NCBI GenBank assembly: GCA_024636405.1
Contig: JAGXHC010000193.1
Location: forward strand, 1-10,264
Origin: Sulfitobacter sp.
Lineage (GTDB): Bacteria; Pseudomonadota; Alphaproteobacteria; Rhodobacterales; Rhodobacteraceae
DNA: 10,264 nucleotides
Reading direction: 5' to 3'
In this document: one piece after another, positions 7,476-10,264 of the stretch
How the letters are laid out: each line of letters begins with the position of its first letter
Numbering within the stretch: the first letter of the stretch is position 1
Made by a program: the position numbers and the translations under genes
Notes under the pieces: model-generated
Told to the model about the DNA's origin: nothing
Database searches by the model: none
What the model saw: only the letters and a program-made list of their open reading frames with translations

Positions 7476-7920
7476 GCTTTTTGCATATACTGACGGTGCG
7501 TGTTCCGGCAACCCCGGTCCAGGCGGCTGGGGCGCTTTGATGCAGGCCACGGAAGGCGGCACCGTGATCAAGGAACGCGAGCTAAAGGGCGGTGAGGCCG
7601 CGACCACCAACAACCGGATGGAACTGCTGGCCGCGATCAACGCGCTCGAGGCGCTGGACCGTCCGACCGAAATCACCATCATCACCGACAGCAACTACGT
7701 CAAGAACGGCATCACCGGATGGATCTTCGGCTGGAAAAAGAACGGCTGGAAAAATGCAGCGAAAAAACCGGTCAAGAACGTCGAGCTTTGGCAGCGGCTG
7801 GATGCGGCGAACGCGCAGCACACCGTGACCTGGAAATGGGTCAAGGGCCACGCCGGCCATCCCGAAAATGAACGCGCCGATGCGCTGGCGCGTGCCGGCA
7901 TGGCCCCGTTCAAGCCATGA
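7468..7920 (+). CDS. rnhA: Ribonuclease HI
   Basis: RNase HI cuts the RNA strand of RNA-DNA hybrids, removing R-loops and primer RNA, in the cytosol. The 150-residue product carries all the catalytic residues: D9 ([16 protein letters not shown]), E52 ([10 protein letters not shown]), D74 ([10 protein letters not shown]), H128 ([12 protein letters not shown]) and D138. The basic protrusion typical of E. coli-type enzymes, [20 protein letters not shown], occupies 89-108. Length matches E. coli RnhA (155). It starts 8 bases inside the methyltransferase gene and its stop overlaps the next gene by 4 bases (ATGA), so it is embedded in the operon. It has no Shine-Dalgarno site independent of the upstream coding sequence, which favours coupled translation. 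Confidence 0.97.
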   Translation: MAKLFAYTDGACSGNPGPGGWGALMQATEGGTVIKERELKGGEAATTNNRMELLAAINALEALDRPTEITIITDSNYVKNGITGWIFGWKKNGWKNAAKKPVKNVELWQRLDAANAQHTVTWKWVKGHAGHPENERADALARAGMAPFKP

Positions 7921-8540
7921 CGCTGGTCGCGTTGCTGGACCTTGCGGCGGTGCTTGTCTTTGCGATCACCGGTGCGCTGGTGGCCAGCCGCGCGCAGCTT
8001 GATCTGGTCGGATTCGCATTCATCGCCTGCCTCACGGCGCTTGGCGGCGGCACGATCCGCGATCTGCTGTTGAACCGCAATCCGATTTTCTGGATGGAAA
8101 CCCCCGAAAACCTCGCGGTCGCATGTCTCGCGGCGGTTATTGTCTTTTTCACCGCACATCTGCTGGAAAGCCGGATGCGCACGTTGATCTGGCTGGACAG
8201 TTTTGCACTGGCCATCGCAGTGGCCGCAGGGGTCGGCGTGGCGCAGTCGCTGGCGCAATCGGCGGTCATTGTGATCCTGATGGGCATGATCACGGGCTGT
8301 ATGGGCGGCCTGATGCGTGACGTTGTGGTGGGTCAGGTGCCGATGGTGCTGAAACAAGGCGAACTTTATGTCACCGCCGCCTTTGCCGGTGCCGCAACCG
8401 CCGTGATTGCCAACCTGTATCTGAACGACCCATCGCTCAGCCTGCTGGTCTGTGCGGCAGTCACCTGGGTCTTGCGCGCAGGCTCGCTGCATTTCGGCTG
8501 GCACCTGCCCGTCTACCACAGCACCCCACCCAAAGCCTGA
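7917..8540 (+). CDS. Trimeric intracellular cation channel (TRIC/UPF0126) family membrane protein
   Basis: The 207-residue membrane protein has the internal two-fold repeat of the UPF0126/YadS family, now known as prokaryotic TRIC-type cation channels. [20 protein letters not shown] (32-51) and [20 protein letters not shown] (123-142) are the two copies, each with the conserved glycine-rich kink before R-D. About seven hydrophobic segments are visible (4-23, 30-52, 66-83, 90-109, 113-133, 148-168 and 173-190). Length is normal for the family. It is the last gene of the overlapping series that starts at ispH; no clear terminator follows. Physiological role in bacteria is not settled; ion conduction is known from structural work on archaeal and bacterial homologues. 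Confidence 0.9.
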   Translation: MTLVALLDLAAVLVFAITGALVASRAQLDLVGFAFIACLTALGGGTIRDLLLNRNPIFWMETPENLAVACLAAVIVFFTAHLLESRMRTLIWLDSFALAIAVAAGVGVAQSLAQSAVIVILMGMITGCMGGLMRDVVVGQVPMVLKQGELYVTAAFAGAATAVIANLYLNDPSLSLLVCAAVTWVLRAGSLHFGWHLPVYHSTPPKA

Positions 8541-8641
8541 CTTGGCCATTCGATTCTTCTGGCTTTTAATATCCGGGCTTATGTATCAAATGCACCAACA
8601 TTAGTGAATCCCTATCCGCGCTGATTTGCTAACCTGCCAAC
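8541..8641 (+). promoter_or_regulatory. Intergenic region upstream of the 120-aa gene; possible leaderless promoter
   Basis: TGCTAACCT at 8628-8636 resembles an extended -10 element and ends 5 bases before the ATG at 8642. No Shine-Dalgarno sequence stands in the intervening bases. If it is used, transcription would begin at or near the start codon (leaderless mRNA). The region is more AT-rich than the operon on its left and holds no visible terminator for it. This is a weak prediction. Confidence 0.25.
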
Positions 8642-9004
8642 ATGCAGGATAAGAGCATCAACAACGCGCTCCTGGCGCTCCGAAAGCAAATCATACGCGG
8701 CGATGGCGTGGGGCTGACGCATGTTGAGGATCTGCTGACCCTGCGGGGCGTTCACATGCCTGCTGTGCTGCCCGCCAAGTTACCGGATGCGGCGCGTCGG
8801 GGTCACATGGCGAGAATGGTCATTGATGCGCTCAGGGGCGGGCCTATGACCGCGCGTGAGGTTGCGGCCTATGTATCAGAGCGACGCCCAGAGATTGACT
8901 TTAACGCTGCGCACAAGCGGGCTGCGCTGGCATTAAGTAAGCTAAAGAAGGCCGGGCTGATCTGCCGCGAGGGGCGGTTGTGGCAAACAAGCGCACAAAG
9001 ATAG
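8642..9004 (+). CDS. Hypothetical protein, winged-helix-like C-terminus
   Basis: The 120-residue protein begins MQDKSINNALLALRKQIIRG and is not one I recognise. Residues ~1-40 are helical and mixed in charge. Residues ~52-117 look like a small winged helix: a helix GHMARMVIDALR, a turn GGPMTAREVAAYVSER (positioning helix), a likely recognition helix around FNAAHKRAALALSKLKKAGL, and a beta wing ICREGRLWQTS. This layout is like the DNA-binding domains of small phage or plasmid regulators, but no family name can be given. It is flanked by the TRIC gene on the left and by AT-rich non-coding DNA, a tRNA-like gene and an IS on the right. It has no convincing ribosome site. Codon use is compatible with a real gene. 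It is probably accessory. Confidence 0.6.
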   Translation: MQDKSINNALLALRKQIIRGDGVGLTHVEDLLTLRGVHMPAVLPAKLPDAARRGHMARMVIDALRGGPMTAREVAAYVSERRPEIDFNAAHKRAALALSKLKKAGLICREGRLWQTSAQR

Positions 9005-9195
9005 GATATTATTTTTAGAGGTTGGAGAATCAGTAGAAAGACACCAAATATGTTGGATAGGAGATAACCTGTGCATAACTTGGGGTTGGGTCAACCGCGT
9101 AAGCTGTTGATTTCGAGTCGTATTCCTGAGGGCTAACTTGTTGAAAAAACTAGTTGAATCGAAATCTGTTATGCCCTATGATCTGGAAAAGAAAA
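9005..9195. other. AT-rich non-coding stretch
   Basis: No open frame of useful length is present on either strand. The stretch is clearly more AT-rich than the rest of the window. The only structure seen is a short hairpin GGTTG-GGT-CAACC at 9084-9096. It may hold the 3' end of the transcript from the 120-aa gene. Otherwise nothing is recognised. Confidence 0.6.
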
Positions 9196-9216
9196 GGCCC
9201 CGCAAAAAGCGAGGCC
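9187..9216 (-). terminator. Rho-independent terminator of the tRNA-like gene
   Basis: On the minus strand GGCCTCGC (9216-9209), loop TTTTT and GCGGGGCC (9203-9196) make an 8-bp stem with one U-G pair, followed by TTTTCTTTT (9195-9187). It begins 12 bases after the 3' end of the tRNA-like sequence, as expected for a single-tRNA transcription unit. Confidence 0.85.
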
Positions 9217-9228
9217 GATCCTAAAGTG

Positions 9229-9300
9229 AGACTTGGGTCGGAATCGAACCGACGTGTAGGAACTTGCCAGGACCCCGCATAACCATTCTGCCACCAAGTC
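9229..9300 (-). tRNA. tRNA-like gene, tRNA-Cys-type body with aberrant anticodon arm (GGC at anticodon position)
   Basis: On the minus strand a 72-base cloverleaf can be drawn. The acceptor GACTTGG (9300-9294) pairs fully with CCAAGTC (9236-9230). The D arm is GCAG-AATGGTT-ATGC. The T arm is a perfect GTCGG-TTCGATT-CCGAC. Position 73 is U, and CCA is not encoded (TCAC follows). The D arm, U73 and T arm resemble alphaproteobacterial tRNA-Cys. The anticodon arm is GGGTC-CTGGCAA-GTTCC, with a U-U mismatch and a G-U pair. The loop has U33, followed by GGC (an Ala anticodon), not the Cys GCA. The gene appears one base longer than a standard tRNA-Cys, as though a G had been inserted beside GCA. It may be a decayed tRNA-Cys copy, a non-decoding tRNA-like RNA or an unusual functional tRNA. 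A terminator follows it. Confidence 0.7.
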
Positions 9301-9302
9301 TT

Positions 9303-9336
9303 AAGAGCCGGTATATCACCGGCTCTTTTCTTTTTC
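9303..9336 (+). terminator. Strong rho-independent terminator facing right
   Basis: AAGAGCCGGT (9303-9312), loop ATATC and ACCGGCTCTT (9318-9327) form a 10-bp perfect stem followed by TTCTTTTT on the plus strand. It would end rightward transcription, perhaps from the 120-aa gene 300 bases upstream or from an unseen antisense RNA across the tRNA-like gene. It abuts the 5' end of the minus-strand tRNA-like sequence, with 2 bases between. Confidence 0.85.
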
Positions 9337-9380
9337 TACATGAACTTGTTGTCGCCACATAATTTTGTGTGTCGTGGCAA

Positions 9381-9409
9381 GGCATTGTCTACCAGTGGTA
9401 GCCTATGCC
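9381..9409. repeat. Imperfect palindrome overlapping the transposase stop codon
   Basis: GGCAT-tgt-CTACCA-G-TGGTAG-cct-ATGCC is symmetrical apart from a three-base internal mismatch and a single central base. The TAG stop of the transposase lies in its right arm. It could be a 3' stability hairpin of the transposase mRNA or part of the IS end. No T tract follows. Confidence 0.5.
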
Positions 9410-10264
9410 GCCCGCTGCCAGTAGCCTTTCCAGTTGCGCGACACTGGCGCTTCCATCGCATTGCTGACCACGATCCGCGCCAGTGTGCCGTTGTCGTTGC
9501 GGCGGTTGTCTTCTAACCATGCAGCGTGGTTTGCGTACTGGTAAAGGTACTGCGGGCTAACATGGTGGTGCTGGCCCTCAACCATCCGGCGCAGGCGGCT
9601 AAAGTAGCTTTCCACCATGTTGGTGTGCTTGCCGTGGTCGCTGTAAATCTCGGAGTGGTTCACGCGGTCAACGTGGTATCCCATGTGCAACTCATGCCAA
9701 TGGCTGGCTTCGTCCGCTGACATTGTGGACAGGCGCGATACGTTCTCGTTTGCCAGCGCTACGCCTTCGCCTTCGCTCATTGCTATGAATGGCAGGGTGC
9801 GGCCCGTACGCTCACGCAGGGCGATGACAACGCGGCGCGTGCCAGTCTGGTGGATCTTGAGGCGGCGGTCCTTACGGTCTGCCTTGACGTTCTCGGGGCG
9901 GATATGACCGCCAAAGTATGCGCCATCAATCTCGACGTGACCCGACAGAACTTCGCCCGTCTGCACCTCTTGCGCCATGGCCTCCCGCAGCTTGTGAGCC
10001 AGCACAAAGGCTGTCTTGTATTGGCAATCCAGATCGCGGCTCAGTTGAACCATGCTCACGCCCTTGGATGCGTTCACGATTATGCAGATTGCGGCCAACA
10101 GGTCCACAAAGTCCATCTTGCGGCTGGCGAATATCGTGCCGCTGGTCACGCTGAACTGGTGGTGACATGCCTTGCACTTGAACTTGCGGCGAGTGGTGAT
10201 CTTGTACGCCTCATCAAAACCACAGCATGGGCAGACCGCTTCGCCTTCTGTCTCAGGCCAGCGC
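9403..10264 (-). mobile_element. IS1595-family (ISXO2-like) transposase, N-terminus off right edge
   Basis: Read from 10263 leftward the frame gives at least 286 residues without interruption. The N-terminal part shown is a zinc ribbon, with CPCC (10233-10222) and CKACHHQFS, followed by SGTIFASRKM, which is the typical IS1595 Zn-binding region joining the helix-turn-helix (QLSRDLDCQYKTAFVLAHKL). The DDE-type core follows: EIDGAYFGG (first Asp), SADEASHWHELH (second Asp) and DHGKHTNMVESYFSRLRRM, where HTN..ES carries the third catalytic position. This encodes the enzyme that moves the element by cut-and-paste or related chemistry. A GTG at 10149 would start a shorter frame, but it falls after the zinc ribbon and is not the real start. 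IS ends are not identifiable because the right side is missing. The gene appears intact where visible. Confidence 0.92.

Noticed and set aside
7695..8549. 284-codon minus-strand frame opposite rnhA and the TRIC gene
   Set aside because: It is antisense to two clear genes, with a low-complexity His/Gln/Arg-rich translation typical of a shadow frame.
9229..9300. Simple annotation as tRNA-Ala(GGC)
   Set aside because: The body, D arm and U73 are of the tRNA-Cys type, the tRNA-Ala identity pair G3-U70 is absent, and the anticodon stem does not pair, so an Ala identity based only on the triplet is not supported.
1..10264. CRISPR array or defence system
   Set aside because: No regularly spaced direct repeats with unique spacers are visible, and no cas, restriction or toxin-antitoxin pair could be supported. 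The NYN protein alone, next to folk-type housekeeping genes, is not evidence of defence.

Overview
The window looks like a chromosomal segment of an alphaproteobacterium, most likely a Rhodobacterales (Roseobacter-group) member. The coding DNA is GC-rich. The minus-strand order folK, rpoZ, rel, DUF2062 protein is familiar from that group, and protein features such as the long acidic tail on omega and an ISXO2/IS1595-type transposase fit it. This placement is inference from gene content; no 16S rRNA is present.

Left block (1-3720, minus strand): folK (HPPK, folate synthesis), rpoZ (RNA polymerase omega), rel (bifunctional (p)ppGpp synthetase/hydrolase) and a DUF2062 membrane protein that runs off the left edge. 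The rel locus is broken in this sequence. The HD hydrolase half (2642 down to about 2028) and the synthetase/TGS/ACT half (down to 493) are in different frames, separated by a single missing base next to a run of five C on the coding strand (2019-2023). It is either a real frameshift that leaves a hydrolase-only product, or a sequencing indel.

Middle block (3838-8540, plus strand): a NYN-domain (LabA/DUF88) putative ribonuclease diverges from folK and ends at a 12-bp perfect hairpin. Next is a stand-alone LuxR-type regulator with no luxI beside it. Then comes a very compact run of five genes with 4- to 8-base overlaps: ispH (isoprenoid synthesis), a DUF3429 membrane protein, a class I SAM methyltransferase, rnhA (RNase HI) and a TRIC/UPF0126 membrane protein. 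The overlaps imply co-transcription and translational coupling.

Right block (8541-10264): this has an accessory flavour. A 120-residue unrecognised protein with a winged-helix-like C-terminus is followed by about 400 bases without a protein gene. That stretch holds a tRNA-like gene on the minus strand bracketed by two strong rho-independent terminators of opposite polarity. The tRNA-like gene has a tRNA-Cys-type acceptor/D/T framework and U73, but its anticodon stem does not pair properly and GGC occupies the anticodon position. Last is an IS1595-family transposase on the minus strand, whose zinc-ribbon N-terminus runs off the right edge.

Most of the window is ordinary core genome. The points worth attention are the aberrant tRNA, the broken rel gene, the LuxR solo with a degenerate ligand pocket and a Shine-Dalgarno hairpin, and the small accessory gene next to the IS.
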